A DNA stretch of 64,000 nt from Piscinibacter sp. (GCA_017983795.1 JAGOAS010000009.1:78719-142718); one strand, 5' to 3'. Shown: positions 34,252 through 45,549, counted from the stretch's first letter. The notes: generated by a model from the letters alone, not told the origin. Made by a program: numbers and translations.

Positions 34252-34881
34252 GTGTACCTGCCCAGCCACTTCGAAGAGAACCGCGACGCGGTGATGCACG
34301 CGCTGGTGCGCGCGCACCCGTTCGGCCTGCTGATCACGCGCGAGGGCGAGGAGCCCTGCGCCGACGCCGTGCCCTTCCTGATCGACGCCGCGCGCGGGCC
34401 GCACGGCACGCTGGTGGCGCACGTGGCGCGCGCCAACCCGCTGTGGCGGCACGCGCAGGGCCAGCGCGTGCTGGTGGTGTTCCAGGGCCCGCAGGCCTAC
34501 GTGAGCCCGAGCGCCTACGCTGCCAAGGCCGAGCACGGCAAGGTGGTGCCGACCTGGAACTACGTGATGGTGCAGGCGCGCGGCACGCTGCGCGCGAGCG
34601 AGGATGCGCGCGAGCTGCACGGCATCGTCTCGCGCCTCACCGACACCCACGAGGCCGGCCGTGCCGCGCCCTGGGCCGTGGGCGACGCGCCGGCCGACTA
34701 CATCGAGAAGATGCTCGGCGCGATCGTCGCCATCGAGATCCCCATAGCCACGCTGGTCGGCAAGTGGAAGGTCAGCCAGAACCGCTCGGCCGCCGACCGC
34801 GAGGGCGTCGCGCGCGAGTTCGAGGCGAGCAACGTCGCGATGGCGCGGCAGGTTCGCACGCCGGGCGTCGAACCCGGCTGA
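34252..34881 (+). CDS. PaiB-family FMN-binding protein
   Basis: 209 residues from a GTG start (MYLPSHFEENRDAVMHALVRAHPFGLL). Split-barrel flavin-binding fold. The family motifs MYxPxHF, VAHVARANPLWR, AYVSPSAYAAKAEHGKVVPTWNY and GKWKVSQNR are all present. Bacillus PaiB is a negative regulator of sporulation and protease genes, but most proteobacterial members are uncharacterised heme/FMN-binding proteins, so the regulator label is tentative. A hairpin covers its ribosome site. Confidence 0.87.
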   Translation: MYLPSHFEENRDAVMHALVRAHPFGLLITREGEEPCADAVPFLIDAARGPHGTLVAHVARANPLWRHAQGQRVLVVFQGPQAYVSPSAYAAKAEHGKVVPTWNYVMVQARGTLRASEDARELHGIVSRLTDTHEAGRAAPWAVGDAPADYIEKMLGAIVAIEIPIATLVGKWKVSQNRSAADREGVAREFEASNVAMARQVRTPGVEPG

Positions 34882-34893
34882 TCGCTGCCGGGT

Positions 34894-35820
34894 TCAGGCG
34901 GGTTCGAGAGCACCCGATTCGCAGACCGATTCCTGCCAGTGGCCGAGGTCGTCGGCGCTGATGGCCAGCCATTCGCAGGCGGCGTGGCCGAAGCGCTCCC
35001 ATTCGGGCTCGGGCGTGAGGCCGTCGCGGCGCGCGAGCAGGTAGTCGGCCAGCAGGCCGGCGGCCACCAGGGTGTGCACCTCGGGTTCGGTGTCGGCGCT
35101 GCCGAGCGACTCCAGGCTGTGGTGCAGGCGGATCGCCGCCATCACCACCGGCGCGAGCCGCCAGGCGCGTGCCGTCAGCGCACCCACCACGGCGTGGTCG
35201 GTGCGATGGTTGGCGTTCTCGGTCTCGACGAAACTGCGGTCGCGGCGCACGCGCCCTTCCATCATCGTGCCGGCATAACCGCGCACGCTCTGCATCAGCA
35301 CCGGCAGGCCGACATGGCAGAACAGGCCGTAGCTGTGCGCCAGCTCGGGCGAGAGCCCCGGCATCTGCGTGGCGACCCAGGCGAGCGCCTGCGCGCGCTG
35401 CGCCGACTGCTCCCAGAAGCCGGCCAGCTGCGCGCTCCTGACGGGAATCGCGTGGCGGGCCAGGAAGGTGCTCATCAGCGCCGCGCTGGGCTGCAGGCCG
35501 AGGCGGTTCATCGCCTGGCCGGCGGAGACCACCGGCGCCGAGCCGGCGTAGAGCGCGCCGTTGGCGTTGCGGATCAGCGTGGCGGCCATCGCCACGTCGG
35601 CGTTGGCGATGCGCGCCACCTCGTTGAGGTCGGGTTCGGGTTCGGCCATCGCCTGCTGCAGCCGCGTCAGCAGCGCCGGGCAGGGCGGCACGAGGATCTG
35701 CGTGAGCGGGCCGCTGCGGCGCGCGGCGTCGATCTCGCGCTCGATGTCAGCGACGTGGCGGGGAGCGGAGGCGGTGGCTGGCATCGGTGCGGCGCGAAGA
35801 CCCGGGGATTCCGGTGTCAT
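34894..35820 (-). CDS. HDOD-domain protein
   Basis: 308 residues. The HDOD domain (about 45-250) shows ARIANADVAMAATLIRNANGALY, GQAMNRLGLQ and a GLFCHVGLPVLMQ segment at the site of the HD motif. HDOD proteins are signalling scaffolds without nuclease activity. The first ~20 residues are uncertain; MPATASAPRHV is an alternative start. The gene lies 28 bases after ssb on the same strand and may be cotranscribed. Confidence 0.82.
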   Translation of the reverse strand: MTPESPGLRAAPMPATASAPRHVADIEREIDAARRSGPLTQILVPPCPALLTRLQQAMAEPEPDLNEVARIANADVAMAATLIRNANGALYAGSAPVVSAGQAMNRLGLQPSAALMSTFLARHAIPVRSAQLAGFWEQSAQRAQALAWVATQMPGLSPELAHSYGLFCHVGLPVLMQSVRGYAGTMMEGRVRRDRSFVETENANHRTDHAVVGALTARAWRLAPVVMAAIRLHHSLESLGSADTEPEVHTLVAAGLLADYLLARRDGLTPEPEWERFGHAACEWLAISADDLGHWQESVCESGALEPA

Positions 35821-35848
35821 CGGCCGCGCCGGCGAGAACTTGAGAGGA

Positions 35849-36337
35849 TCAGAAAGGAATGTCGTCGTCCATCGCATCGAAGCCGGTGGCCGGCTTGGCC
35901 GCGGGCTTGCTGGCCGCCGGGCGCGCCGCCGGGGCGCTGCGCTGTTGCGGACGGTCGCCGTAGTCGTCGCCGCCGCCGCGTTCCTCGCCGCCGCCCATGC
36001 CTTCACGGCTGCCGAGCATCTGCATCTCGGTGGCGATCACTTCGGTGGTGTACTGGTCCTTGCCTTCCTTGTCCTGCCACTTGCGGGTCTTGAGGCGGCC
36101 TTCCACGTACACCGAGCGGCCCTTCTTCAGGTATTCGCCGGCGATCTCGGCCAGGCGGTCGTAGAACACCACGCGGTGCCATTCGGTCTCTTCCTGGCGC
36201 TCGCCGGAATCCTTGTTCTTCCACTGCCGCGTGGTGGCCACGCTGACGTTGCAGACCGCGTTGCCGTTCGGGGTGTAGCGCACCTCGGGGTCGCGGCCGA
36301 GGTTGCCGATGATCTGGACTTTGTTCAACGAGGCCAT
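35849..36337 (-). CDS. ssb: Single-stranded DNA-binding protein
   Basis: 162 residues. OB fold (about 1-110) with [55 protein letters not shown] and [13 protein letters not shown] Gly/Pro/Ala-rich disordered linker leads to the acidic tip MDDDIPF, which recruits replication and repair proteins. Standard length and fully intact. The gene is transcribed away from the two-component genes upstream. Confidence 0.98.
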   Translation of the reverse strand: MASLNKVQIIGNLGRDPEVRYTPNGNAVCNVSVATTRQWKNKDSGERQEETEWHRVVFYDRLAEIAGEYLKKGRSVYVEGRLKTRKWQDKEGKDQYTTEVIATEMQMLGSREGMGGGEERGGGDDYGDRPQQRSAPAARPAASKPAAKPATGFDAMDDDIPF

Positions 36338-36436
36338 GCCGCTCTCCGCTGCTCGATTCGGGTGGGAATGGCGCGATTATCCGCCGGCCGCCGCGCCGGC
36401 ACCTCGCCCGCTGCGGGGAACGCGGAGGGCGCTCCT

Positions 36437-37729
36437 TCAGGGGTGTGCGGGCAGCGTGACGCAGGCCACGTGACGCCCGTCACGCCGCTCGAAGGCGAGC
36501 CGGCCGCCCATGCGCGCGACGATGCGCGCGACGATCGCCAGGCCCAGCCCGGTGCCGGGCGTGCCGCGCGCCGCGTCGCCGCGCGCGAAGGCCTCGGTGA
36601 GCGCCTCGCGGCGCTCGTCGGGCAGGCCGGGGCCGGCGTCGCTGACCTCGATGCGCACGACAGCGCCCTCGGCGCGCAGCGCCAGCGCCACCGGCGCGCG
36701 GCCGTGCTTGCAGGCGTTGTCGACCAGGTTGGCGAGCAGCCGCTCGAGCAGCAGCGGGTGGCTGTGCGCCAGCATCAGCGACTGCGGCGCATCGACCGCC
36801 GGCGCCGTGCCGCCGCGCCCGGCCTCGGCGGCCACGCTGCGCGCGATGGCGGCCAGGTCGGCATGCTGGTCGAGCGGCAGTTCGCCGGCGCGCACCTGGT
36901 CGAGGAAGCTGCCGATCAACCGGTCGGCCACTTCGGTGTTGCGCGCGATCGCTTCGCGCCAGGGCGCCGAGGCCTCGTCCTCGGGCAGCAGGGCGGCGGC
37001 CATGCGGATGCGCGCCAGCGGGCTGCGCAGGTCGTGCGAGACGCCGGCCAGCAGCAGCGCGCGCTCGCGCTCGTGGCGCTCGTAGCGCTGCAGCAGCTCG
37101 TCGTGCGCGACTGCTATCGCCGCCACCTCGGGCGAGGCGCCGGCGATGGGCGCCGCCGTCACCGAGCCCTGGCCCGGGCGGTGGCTCTGCATGCGCTGGC
37201 GCAGTTGCTCCAGCGGGCGCGTCAGGCGGCGCGTGAAGATCCAGCTCACCGCCACCAGGATGAGCGCGCTGATCACCACCGCCAGCAGCACGCGCCCGGG
37301 CAGGCGCGGCAGCAGCGCGGCATCGGCCACGCCGTACCAGGCGCTGCGGCCGTCGCCGGCGCGGATCTGCAGCCACAGCACCGGCCCGCCCGGCCCGCGG
37401 GCGATCAGCGCATCGTCGAAGCGCAGGCCATGCCGCTCGAACTCGTCGGCCAGCGCCGCCATGCGCGGCGCGGCCAGCGAGGGCCGCCAGCCCTGCGCCG
37501 GGCGCGCTTCGCTGCGCAGCGGCACGCGCTGCGGCGCCAGCGCCGGTGCGCCCGGCAGCGCGGCCGCGTGCAGCAGCGCCGGCGCCCAGCGCTCGGCCAC
37601 CAGGCGCGCCACCGCGATGTTGCGCTCGACGTAGACGATCGCCGCGAACACCGTTGCCAGCGCGATCGCCACGCCGATCTGCAGCAGCAGCAAGCGGGTG
37701 AAGAGGCTGTCGGCGCGGGGCAGCTTCAC
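36437..37729 (-). CDS. EnvZ-like sensor histidine kinase
   Basis: 430 residues. TM1 at about 13-35, a periplasmic domain of about 105 residues, TM2 about 145-166, HAMP, then the H box AGVSHDLRSPLARIRMA with phospho-acceptor His232. The ATPase domain has LVDNACKHG (N box), SDAGPGLPDE (G1) and GTGLGLAIVARI (G2). The gene follows the response-regulator gene by 14 bases on the same strand. Signal unknown; the EnvZ/OmpR-like layout suggests envelope or osmotic stress. Confidence 0.93.
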   Translation of the reverse strand: MKLPRADSLFTRLLLLQIGVAIALATVFAAIVYVERNIAVARLVAERWAPALLHAAALPGAPALAPQRVPLRSEARPAQGWRPSLAAPRMAALADEFERHGLRFDDALIARGPGGPVLWLQIRAGDGRSAWYGVADAALLPRLPGRVLLAVVISALILVAVSWIFTRRLTRPLEQLRQRMQSHRPGQGSVTAAPIAGASPEVAAIAVAHDELLQRYERHERERALLLAGVSHDLRSPLARIRMAAALLPEDEASAPWREAIARNTEVADRLIGSFLDQVRAGELPLDQHADLAAIARSVAAEAGRGGTAPAVDAPQSLMLAHSHPLLLERLLANLVDNACKHGRAPVALALRAEGAVVRIEVSDAGPGLPDERREALTEAFARGDAARGTPGTGLGLAIVARIVARMGGRLAFERRDGRHVACVTLPAHP

Positions 37730-37743
37730 GGCTTCTCGGCGTT

Positions 37744-38436
37744 TCAGCGCGGGATGAAGACGTAGCCCTCGCCGCGCACGGTGTCGACCCAGTCCTTGCC
37801 CGGGCTGGCCTCGCGCAGCTTGCGGCGCAGGCGCGCCACCTGCACGTCGACGGTGCGGTCCTGCGGCTTGTAGCTGCCGGGCTGCACCGCCTCGCTGAGC
37901 GCCTCGCGCGTGAGCGGCCGGCCGGGCGCGCGCGCCAGCGCCGCGAGCAGCTTGAACTCGACGCCGGTGAGCGACACCGCCTGCGCGCCGGCCGTCACCT
38001 CGCGGCGCAGCAGATCGATGGCGAGGCCCTCGAAGCGCAGCAGCGCGGCATCACCACGGCCCGGTGCCTGGCGGCGCAGCAAGGCGCGCACGCGCGCCAC
38101 CAGCTCGCGCGGCTCGAAGGGCTTGGCGAGGTAGTCGTCGGCGCCGATCTCGAGGCCGAGCACGCGATCCATAGTCTCGCCGCGCGCGGTGAACATCACG
38201 ATGCCCAGCGCCGGATGCACGCTGCGCCAGCGCCGGCACAGCTCGTAGCCGTTGGCATCGGGCAGCATCACGTCGAGCAGCACGGCGTCGGGGCGCAGCT
38301 CGGAAAGCGCGCGCTCGCCGTCGGCGCCGCTGAGCACGCCCTGCACCGCCCAGCCCTCGCGCTCGAACAGCGCGGCCACCATCGCGGAAAGCTCCGCGTC
38401 GTCGTCGACGATCAGCACCAGCGGCTTGGCAGTCAT
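37744..38436 (-). CDS. OmpR-family response regulator
   Basis: 230 residues. Receiver domain (1-120) with acidic pocket Asp11-13, phosphorylation site Asp55 (VLLDVMLPD), Thr/Lys in MFTARG and LAKPFEP. The winged-helix DNA-binding domain ends in TVDVQVARLRRKLREA and VRGEGYVFIPR. It is the partner of the kinase immediately downstream. It is divergent from a lipoprotein gene 137 bases away, whose promoter it might control. Confidence 0.95.
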   Translation of the reverse strand: MTAKPLVLIVDDDAELSAMVAALFEREGWAVQGVLSGADGERALSELRPDAVLLDVMLPDANGYELCRRWRSVHPALGIVMFTARGETMDRVLGLEIGADDYLAKPFEPRELVARVRALLRRQAPGRGDAALLRFEGLAIDLLRREVTAGAQAVSLTGVEFKLLAALARAPGRPLTREALSEAVQPGSYKPQDRTVDVQVARLRRKLREASPGKDWVDTVRGEGYVFIPR

Positions 38437-38573
38437 TGCGGCGGCAGTGTAGGGCGCGGAAACATCCTGTTCCCGGACATTGCAGAACTGTCGCAATTCG
38501 TCGTGCGCGCAACGTCGACGGCGCGGCGCGCCGGCCGTTCAATGGCGACCGTCACACGAACCCGGAGCACCGC

Positions 38574-39515
38574 ATGAACATCACCCCGAACAACCGCCGC
38601 CTCGCGCCCATCGCTGCCGCCACCGCGCTGCTGGCCCTGCTCGCCGCCTGTGGCGGCGGTGGCGGCGACGCCGGCGCGCCGGCCAACGGCGTCACTCAAA
38701 CGGAAGCCCAGTCCATGAGCGCCAACAGCGCCGTGCTGCCGGCCGACAGCGTGGAAGGCCAGGCCAGCATCCTCTCGACCACGCGCGCCGTGGTGGCCGC
38801 CGGCAGCGCCAGCACGACCGTCAACTGCCCGGGCGGCGGTACGGCGCAGTTCACCGTCACGGGCGGCAACGCGCTCGGCAACGGCCAGCTCGATGCCGGC
38901 GAGATCTACAGCGTCACCTACACCAACTGCACCGGCGCCGCCGGCGCGGCCACGCTCAACGGCAGCGCCACGCTGACGGTGGTGACGGCCTCGGGCGGCA
39001 CCACGCAGGTGAACACCGCGACGCAGAACCTGCAGATCGCGCTGCCGCTGCGCACCCTCACCGTCAACGGCAGCTCGACGCTGACCGAGACCGTGGCGGA
39101 CAACGGCGGCGGCGTGATCGTCACCACGCACCGCTGGACCTCGCCGCAGATCGTGCTGACCAGCGTGCGCAACGCGCGCACCAGCACGTTCACGCTCTCC
39201 AACGTCGACCAGACGCGCGCCGTCACCACCACCAACGGCGTGATCAGCGCACGCTCGCGCAGCGGCACCATCACCATCGATGCGCAGCTGCCCAACGGCA
39301 GCTGGACCGTGACGACGGCGACGCAGGGCGCGGTGAGCTACGACGCCAACGGCGTGCCCACGCAGGGCGCGTGGACCATCACGCTGCCGCACAACATCAT
39401 CGGCATCAGCGTCGTGCCGGGCACGCTGACCGTGACGGTCGACTGGGGCGCCGACGGCACGATCGACCGCACCTGGACCTTCACCAACGCGCAGGTGGGC
39501 AGCGAGGCGGGTTGA
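38574..39515 (+). CDS. Hypothetical lipoprotein, Thr/Asn-rich beta-rich
   Basis: 313 residues. Lipobox LLALLAACGG with Cys at about residue 27, then Gly/Ser/Thr/Asn-rich sequence with alternating hydrophobic residues typical of secreted beta-sandwich or beta-helix proteins (TQNLQIALPLRTLTVNGSST). A Cys pair (TVNCPGGG and YTNCTGA) may bond. No named family. GGAG precedes the ATG. It is followed by a strong intrinsic terminator at 39531-39567 and is divergent from the two-component pair. Confidence 0.75.
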   Translation: MNITPNNRRLAPIAAATALLALLAACGGGGGDAGAPANGVTQTEAQSMSANSAVLPADSVEGQASILSTTRAVVAAGSASTTVNCPGGGTAQFTVTGGNALGNGQLDAGEIYSVTYTNCTGAAGAATLNGSATLTVVTASGGTTQVNTATQNLQIALPLRTLTVNGSSTLTETVADNGGGVIVTTHRWTSPQIVLTSVRNARTSTFTLSNVDQTRAVTTTNGVISARSRSGTITIDAQLPNGSWTVTTATQGAVSYDANGVPTQGAWTITLPHNIIGISVVPGTLTVTVDWGADGTIDRTWTFTNAQVGSEAG

Positions 39516-39530
39516 TCACCAACTACGTCA

Positions 39531-39567
39531 CGCAAGAACGGCGCCGCGAGCGCCGTTCTTGCGTTTT
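39531..39567 (+). terminator. Intrinsic terminator after the lipoprotein gene
   Basis: 13-bp perfect stem CGCAAGAACGGCG / CGCCGTTCTTGCG (39531-39543 with 39551-39563), loop CCGCGAG, followed by TTTT. The best terminator in the window. Confidence 0.9.
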
Positions 39568-39657
39568 CGGGATGCAATCCTGCCGATCGGGCCCTTAGAC
39601 TCGCCGCGCCCGAAGAAGTAGAAGCCGGGCGCCTTCATCATCACCTCAGGGGGATTC

Positions 39658-40323
39658 ATGCGTTCCTGGTTCAAGGCCGGGCTGCTCGGTGCAGCCCTTC
39701 TCTCGCTCGTCGGCTGCGCGACCGAGAGCTCTCGGAGCATTCAGGTCGAGAAGGTTCAGGCGGCGGCCGCGCCCTATACGGGCGTCAAGCTGCCGGTCTC
39801 CGTCGGCAAGTTCGACAACCGCTCCAACTTCATGCGCGGCGTGTTCTCCGATGGCGTCGATCGCCTCGGCAGCCAGGCCAAGACGACGCTGATCGCGCAC
39901 CTGCAGCAGTCGCAACGCTTCTCCGTGCTCGACCGCGACAACATGGCCGAGACCAGCCAGGAAGCCAAGCTGCAGGGCGCCACGCAGACGCTGCGCGGCG
40001 CGGCCTTCGTGATCACCGGCGACATCTCCGAGTTCGGCCGCAAGGACGTCGGCGACATGCAGCTCTTCGGTCTGCTCGGTCGCGGCAAGAAGCAGGTGGC
40101 CTACGCGAAGATCACCCTCAACGTGGTCAATTCGCTGACCGGCGAGGTGGTGTTCTCGGCCCGCGGCGCCGGCGAGTACGAGTTGTCGAACCGCGAAGTG
40201 CTGGGCTTCGGCGGCACCGCCGGCTACGACGCGACGCTCAACGGCAAGGTGCTGGATCTGGCCATGCGCGAGGCCGTCGACAACCTGGCCGCCGGCCGCG
40301 ACGCCGGCCAATGGGGCAAGTGA
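39658..40323 (+). CDS. CsgG/HfaB-family outer-membrane-associated lipoprotein
   Basis: 221 residues. Lipobox LLSLVGCATE. The CsgG-like fold is indicated by VGKFDNRSNFMRGVFSDGVDRLG, FSVLDRDNM, AFVITGDISEFG and a C-terminal AMREAVDNLA. In CsgG the family forms the curli export pore; shorter homologues like this one are periplasmic scaffolds of unknown role. First gene of a three-lipoprotein operon; its stop overlaps the next start (TGATG). Confidence 0.85.
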   Translation: MRSWFKAGLLGAALLSLVGCATESSRSIQVEKVQAAAAPYTGVKLPVSVGKFDNRSNFMRGVFSDGVDRLGSQAKTTLIAHLQQSQRFSVLDRDNMAETSQEAKLQGATQTLRGAAFVITGDISEFGRKDVGDMQLFGLLGRGKKQVAYAKITLNVVNSLTGEVVFSARGAGEYELSNREVLGFGGTAGYDATLNGKVLDLAMREAVDNLAAGRDAGQWGK

Positions 40324-40718
40324 TGCCGCACGCGACACCACTGCGCTACCTCACCGCGCTGGCGGGCGTGGCCGTGCTGGCGGGCTGTGCCGCCAAGGGC
40401 CCCGGCCCGCTCTACATGTGGGAGTCCTTTCCGCGCCAGCAGTACAGCACCCTACTGCGCGAGAGCGCCAGCCCGGACGAGCAGATCCGCACCCTGGAAG
40501 CCCACGCGGAGAAGGCGCGTGGCACGAACGCCGCGTTGCCGCCGGGCTTCCGTGCGCACCTGGGCATGCTCTACATCGGCAACGGCAACCCGCAGCGCGC
40601 GCGTGAGCTGTGGCAGGCGGAGCGGACGGCCTTCCCGGAATCCGCTCCCTACATGGACCGACTTCTGAAGAAGCTCGACGGGCCGGCGGCAACGACCAAG
40701 GGCGACAACCCCGCATGA
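40323..40718 (+). CDS. DUF4810 lipoprotein
   Basis: 131 residues. Lipobox VAVLAGCAAK, then the DUF4810 signature PLYMWESFPRQQYSTLLRE and a TPR-like helix pair ending RARELWQAERTAFPES. DUF4810 proteins are known essentially from this gene neighbourhood, between CsgG-like and DUF799 lipoproteins. The ATG overlaps the preceding stop, and the following ATG overlaps its own stop, so all three proteins are probably made in equal amounts. Confidence 0.87.
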   Translation: MPHATPLRYLTALAGVAVLAGCAAKGPGPLYMWESFPRQQYSTLLRESASPDEQIRTLEAHAEKARGTNAALPPGFRAHLGMLYIGNGNPQRARELWQAERTAFPESAPYMDRLLKKLDGPAATTKGDNPA

Positions 40719-41395
40719 ACAAGAACCGCTTCAGCCTGGCGGCCACGCTGGCCGCCGCATCCGTTCTGGCGGGTTGCGCCACGCCTCCGCCGCCCTACGA
40801 CTACGCCGCCTTCCAGCGCGCCAAGCCCGCCACGCTGCTGGTGATGCCGCCGCTGAACGACTCGCCCGACGTCAAGGCGACGCCGGCGATGTGGGCCAGC
40901 GCGACGCTGCCGCTCGCCGAGGCCGGCTACTACGTGCTGCCGGTGACGCTGGTGGACGAGACCTTCCGCCAGAACGGTGTCGAGACCGCGTCCGATGCAC
41001 AGGAAATCCCGCTGCCCAAGCTGCGCGACTTCTTCGGCGCGGACGCCGCTGTCTACATCAAGGTGACCAAGTACGGCACCAGCTACGCCGTGGTCTCGAG
41101 CGAGACGCGCGTCGAGGCCGAGGCCAAGGTCGTCGACCTGCGCAGCGGCGAGTTGCTCTGGCAGGGCAAGGCCGCTGCTTCGTCGGCCGAGCAACAGCAG
41201 CAGAACCAGGGCGGGTTGATCGGCCTGCTGGTCGCGGCGGTGGTCAAGCAGATCATCGGCACCGCGAGCGACGCTGCCTACAACTACGCCGGCATCGCCA
41301 GCGGCCGCCTGCTGGGCGCGCCACGCTACAACGGCATGCTGGCCGGGCCGCGCTCGCCGTACTTCGGCAAACCGGTACCCGCGACGGTGCGCTAG
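40715..41395 (+). CDS. DUF799 (GNA1162-type) lipoprotein
   Basis: 226 residues. Lipobox [13 protein letters not shown]799 features [46 protein letters not shown] and [13 protein letters not shown]. Neisseria GNA1162 is the structural representative, a surface lipoprotein with a fold like a TolB N-terminal domain. Third gene of the operon. The three lipoproteins may form an envelope complex, which is inference from strict co-occurrence. Confidence 0.87.
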   Translation: MNKNRFSLAATLAAASVLAGCATPPPPYDYAAFQRAKPATLLVMPPLNDSPDVKATPAMWASATLPLAEAGYYVLPVTLVDETFRQNGVETASDAQEIPLPKLRDFFGADAAVYIKVTKYGTSYAVVSSETRVEAEAKVVDLRSGELLWQGKAAASSAEQQQQNQGGLIGLLVAAVVKQIIGTASDAAYNYAGIASGRLLGAPRYNGMLAGPRSPYFGKPVPATVR

Positions 41396-41438
41396 CGTTC
41401 GGGCAGCCGCGGGAGCGCGCTCGCGTAGCATCGCGGGC

Positions 41439-43279
<1,841 letters not shown>

Positions 43280-43292
<13 letters not shown>

Positions 43293-43696
43293 TCGCCGCT
43301 CGCCTCGGGCTGGAACAGCAGCGCCTCGATGCGCGCGGCGTGCGTGCGGCCGTCGGGCGTGGTCCAGCGCGCCAGCTCGCCCGCCTGCAGGCCCAGCAAG
43401 GCCTGCCCCACCGGCGAGAGCACCGAGACGAAGCCCGCCGCCGGCTCGGCATCGGCCGGGTAGCACAGCGTGATCTTGCTGGGCGTGCCGTCCGCCGCGT
43501 CGCGCAGCAGCACCTGCGAGTACATGGTCACCACGTCGGGGCCCACCGCGCGCGAGGGCACCACCTGGGCCACGTCCAGCAGTTCGCCGATCACGGCGGG
43601 TTCGGCCGGCTGGCGCTGCAGCAGGCGCGTGAGGCGCACGTGATCGAGTTCGGTGAGCGTGCGCTCGAGGCGGGTAGACGTGAGGGCGGTACGCAT
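43280..43696 (-). CDS. rnk: Regulator of nucleoside diphosphate kinase (GreA/GreB-type C-terminal domain)
   Basis: 138 residues. A short helical N-terminus ([14 protein letters not shown]) joins an FKBP-like GreA/GreB C-terminal domain with [36 protein letters not shown]. coli Rnk binds RNA polymerase and competes with Gre factors. It has no GreA coiled coil, so it is Rnk rather than GreB. The 3' end overlaps recQ by 13 bases tail to tail. Confidence 0.87.
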
Positions 43697-43749
43697 CGCT
43701 CGATGCTAGCGATGCAGCAATGTCGCACTGGCACAGTGCGAGATCGCGC

Positions 43750-44133
43750 TCAGGGCGTCACGGCGATGGTCAGGCGGTTGCTGTCGGCCGTGTTGCCGGC
43801 GCCGTCGCGCGCACGCGCGAACACGCTGACCGAGCTGCGGCCGTCGGCCGGCACCGGCACGTCCCACGCGTAAGGCGCGCTGCCGTCGCTGCCCAGGCGC
43901 GTGTCGATGCCGCCGTCGACGCGGTAGAAGGCCACCTCGTCGATGCCGCTGTCGTTGTCGGCGGCGGCAGCCACCACGTGCAGCGAGCCGCCGGCGGCGA
44001 CGCTGGTCTGCGCCGTGGTGATGCTCACCGACGGGGCGCCGCTGTCGCAGCAGTCGCCCCAGCCGAGGTACAGCCCACCGCCGCAGCCGGCGAGCAGCAA
44101 GGTGATGGCAGCGGTGGCGGCGAGGCGCTTCAT
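43750..44133 (-). CDS. Small lipoprotein with Ig-like domain
   Basis: 127 residues. Lipobox LLLAGCGGG, a short spacer with paired Cys (DCCDSG), then one bacterial Ig-like/fibronectin-type domain: VSITTAQTSVAAGGSLHV, AAADNDSGIDEVAFYRVDG, VSVFARARDGAGNTADS. Probably outer-membrane anchored and structural or adhesive. It starts 9 bases downstream of the VWA gene stop on the same strand and may be part of its operon. Confidence 0.78.
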   Translation of the reverse strand: MKRLAATAAITLLLAGCGGGLYLGWGDCCDSGAPSVSITTAQTSVAAGGSLHVVAAAADNDSGIDEVAFYRVDGGIDTRLGSDGSAPYAWDVPVPADGRSSVSVFARARDGAGNTADSNRLTIAVTP

Positions 44134-44142
44134 GCGCTCATG

Positions 44143-45549
44143 CTACCCCCGCGGCAGGCGCGCGAGTTCATCGCCGACCAGCTTGACGATCAGCCGGTCC
44201 AGCGTCTGCACCGAGTAGCCGCGCACGTCGTGCGGCGTCTGCGTGCCAGGGCCGCTGCCGGGGTCGCTCGCATCCTTGTAGGTGAGGAAGACGAAGCGCC
44301 CGGCGGTGTACTGCGCGATCTGGCGGTAGATGTATTCGCCCACCGGGTCGAGCCCGCTCGCGCCGACCGCGAACAGCTTGATGCCCTTGGCCAGCGCCGC
44401 CTGCATGGCTACGTCGTATTGCGGGCCGCCGTAGTCGAGGTGCGGCGGCGCATCGGCGACGAGCACCACCAGCCGGGCCGCGTCGCTGCGCCAGCTCATG
44501 CGATGCACGGTCTCGTGCAGCGCTTCGTTGAGCGCCTCGGGCATGTCGCCCCCGCCGCCGGCCTGCACGCGCGCCAGCGCGCCCTGGAAGGCGACCAGCT
44601 CGTCGGTGAAGTCGTGCGCGCGGGTGAGGAAGGCATCGCCGCGGTCGCGGTAGGCGACCAGGCCGTAGCAGATGTCGGGCTGCCCGGGCAGGCGCGAGAT
44701 CTGCTGCGACATCGCCTGCATCGAGGCCTTGAGCTTGGCGATCTCGTCGCCCATCGAGCCGGTGGCGTCGATCAGGAACACGAGGTCCAGGCGCGGGCGC
44801 TGCACCACGCTCGCCTGGCCGAGGCGCACCTGCACGGCGGCGCGCTCGCCGCGCACCAGCGTCGCACGCGACCAGGCCGAACCCTTGCGCACCGCGATGC
44901 CGAGCGCGGCATCGTCGACCCCCGGCGCGAGGAAGGCACGCGGATGCAGCCAGACGCGCCCGGCGGTGTCGGTGCGGGCCCACATCACCGGCTCGGCGCG
45001 GCCGGCGCGCTGCACCGCCACCTCGGCGTCGTGCACGGGGCGACCGGCCGCGTCGGTGACTTCGAGCAGGTAGCGCTCGGCGATGTCGCGCTCGCGCACC
45101 GGCAGGCCGGCGTTGCGCTGGCGGTAGGCGAGGTATTCGCCGAAATCGGCGTTGTCGTCGACCATGCCGGCGGTCACCACCTCGTGGCGCGGTGCGGGTG
45201 CGGACTGCATGGGTGCGGGCGCGGCGGAGGGCGCGATGCTCTTGGCCGCCATCTCGGCGCGGTCGTCGGCCACGCCACCACGGCGCAGGCGGCCTTCGTT
45301 CCAACCGCCGCCGCCCCCCGGCACCTCGCGCGTGCTCGGCGCTCGATGGCAATGGCTGGCGCTGGGCGGCTCGAACTGCGGCTGCGTGAAGTCCTGCGCC
45401 TGCGCGGGCGGCTCGTTCCAGGCCGGTGGCCAGCCGCCCGGCGCGGCCTGCGCGCTCGGCGCATCGGCCAGCGCGCAGGCGGCCAGCAGGGCCAGCGCCG
45501 CCGTCGCCGGCGCCAGGGTCGAGAAGAACATGAATCGCGGGGCTCCCAT
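44143..45549 (-). CDS. VWA-domain extracytoplasmic protein
   Basis: 468 residues with an N-terminal signal (ALLAACALADAPSAQA; the Cys could be lipidated). The middle region (about 110-240) resembles a carboxypeptidase-regulatory/Ig module (ERYLLEVTDAAGRPVHDAEVAV). The von Willebrand A domain follows from about residue 255, with MIDAS DATGSMG (Asp261), a later Thr/Asp set and VLVADAPPHLDYG. Likely a metal-dependent adhesion or scaffold protein. It is divergent from an ECF sigma gene across a 167-base region with phased repeats, suggesting common regulation. Confidence 0.85.
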   Translation of the reverse strand: MGAPRFMFFSTLAPATAALALLAACALADAPSAQAAPGGWPPAWNEPPAQAQDFTQPQFEPPSASHCHRAPSTREVPGGGGGWNEGRLRRGGVADDRAEMAAKSIAPSAAPAPMQSAPAPRHEVVTAGMVDDNADFGEYLAYRQRNAGLPVRERDIAERYLLEVTDAAGRPVHDAEVAVQRAGRAEPVMWARTDTAGRVWLHPRAFLAPGVDDAALGIAVRKGSAWSRATLVRGERAAVQVRLGQASVVQRPRLDLVFLIDATGSMGDEIAKLKASMQAMSQQISRLPGQPDICYGLVAYRDRGDAFLTRAHDFTDELVAFQGALARVQAGGGGDMPEALNEALHETVHRMSWRSDAARLVVLVADAPPHLDYGGPQYDVAMQAALAKGIKLFAVGASGLDPVGEYIYRQIAQYTAGRFVFLTYKDASDPGSGPGTQTPHDVRGYSVQTLDRLIVKLVGDELARLPRG

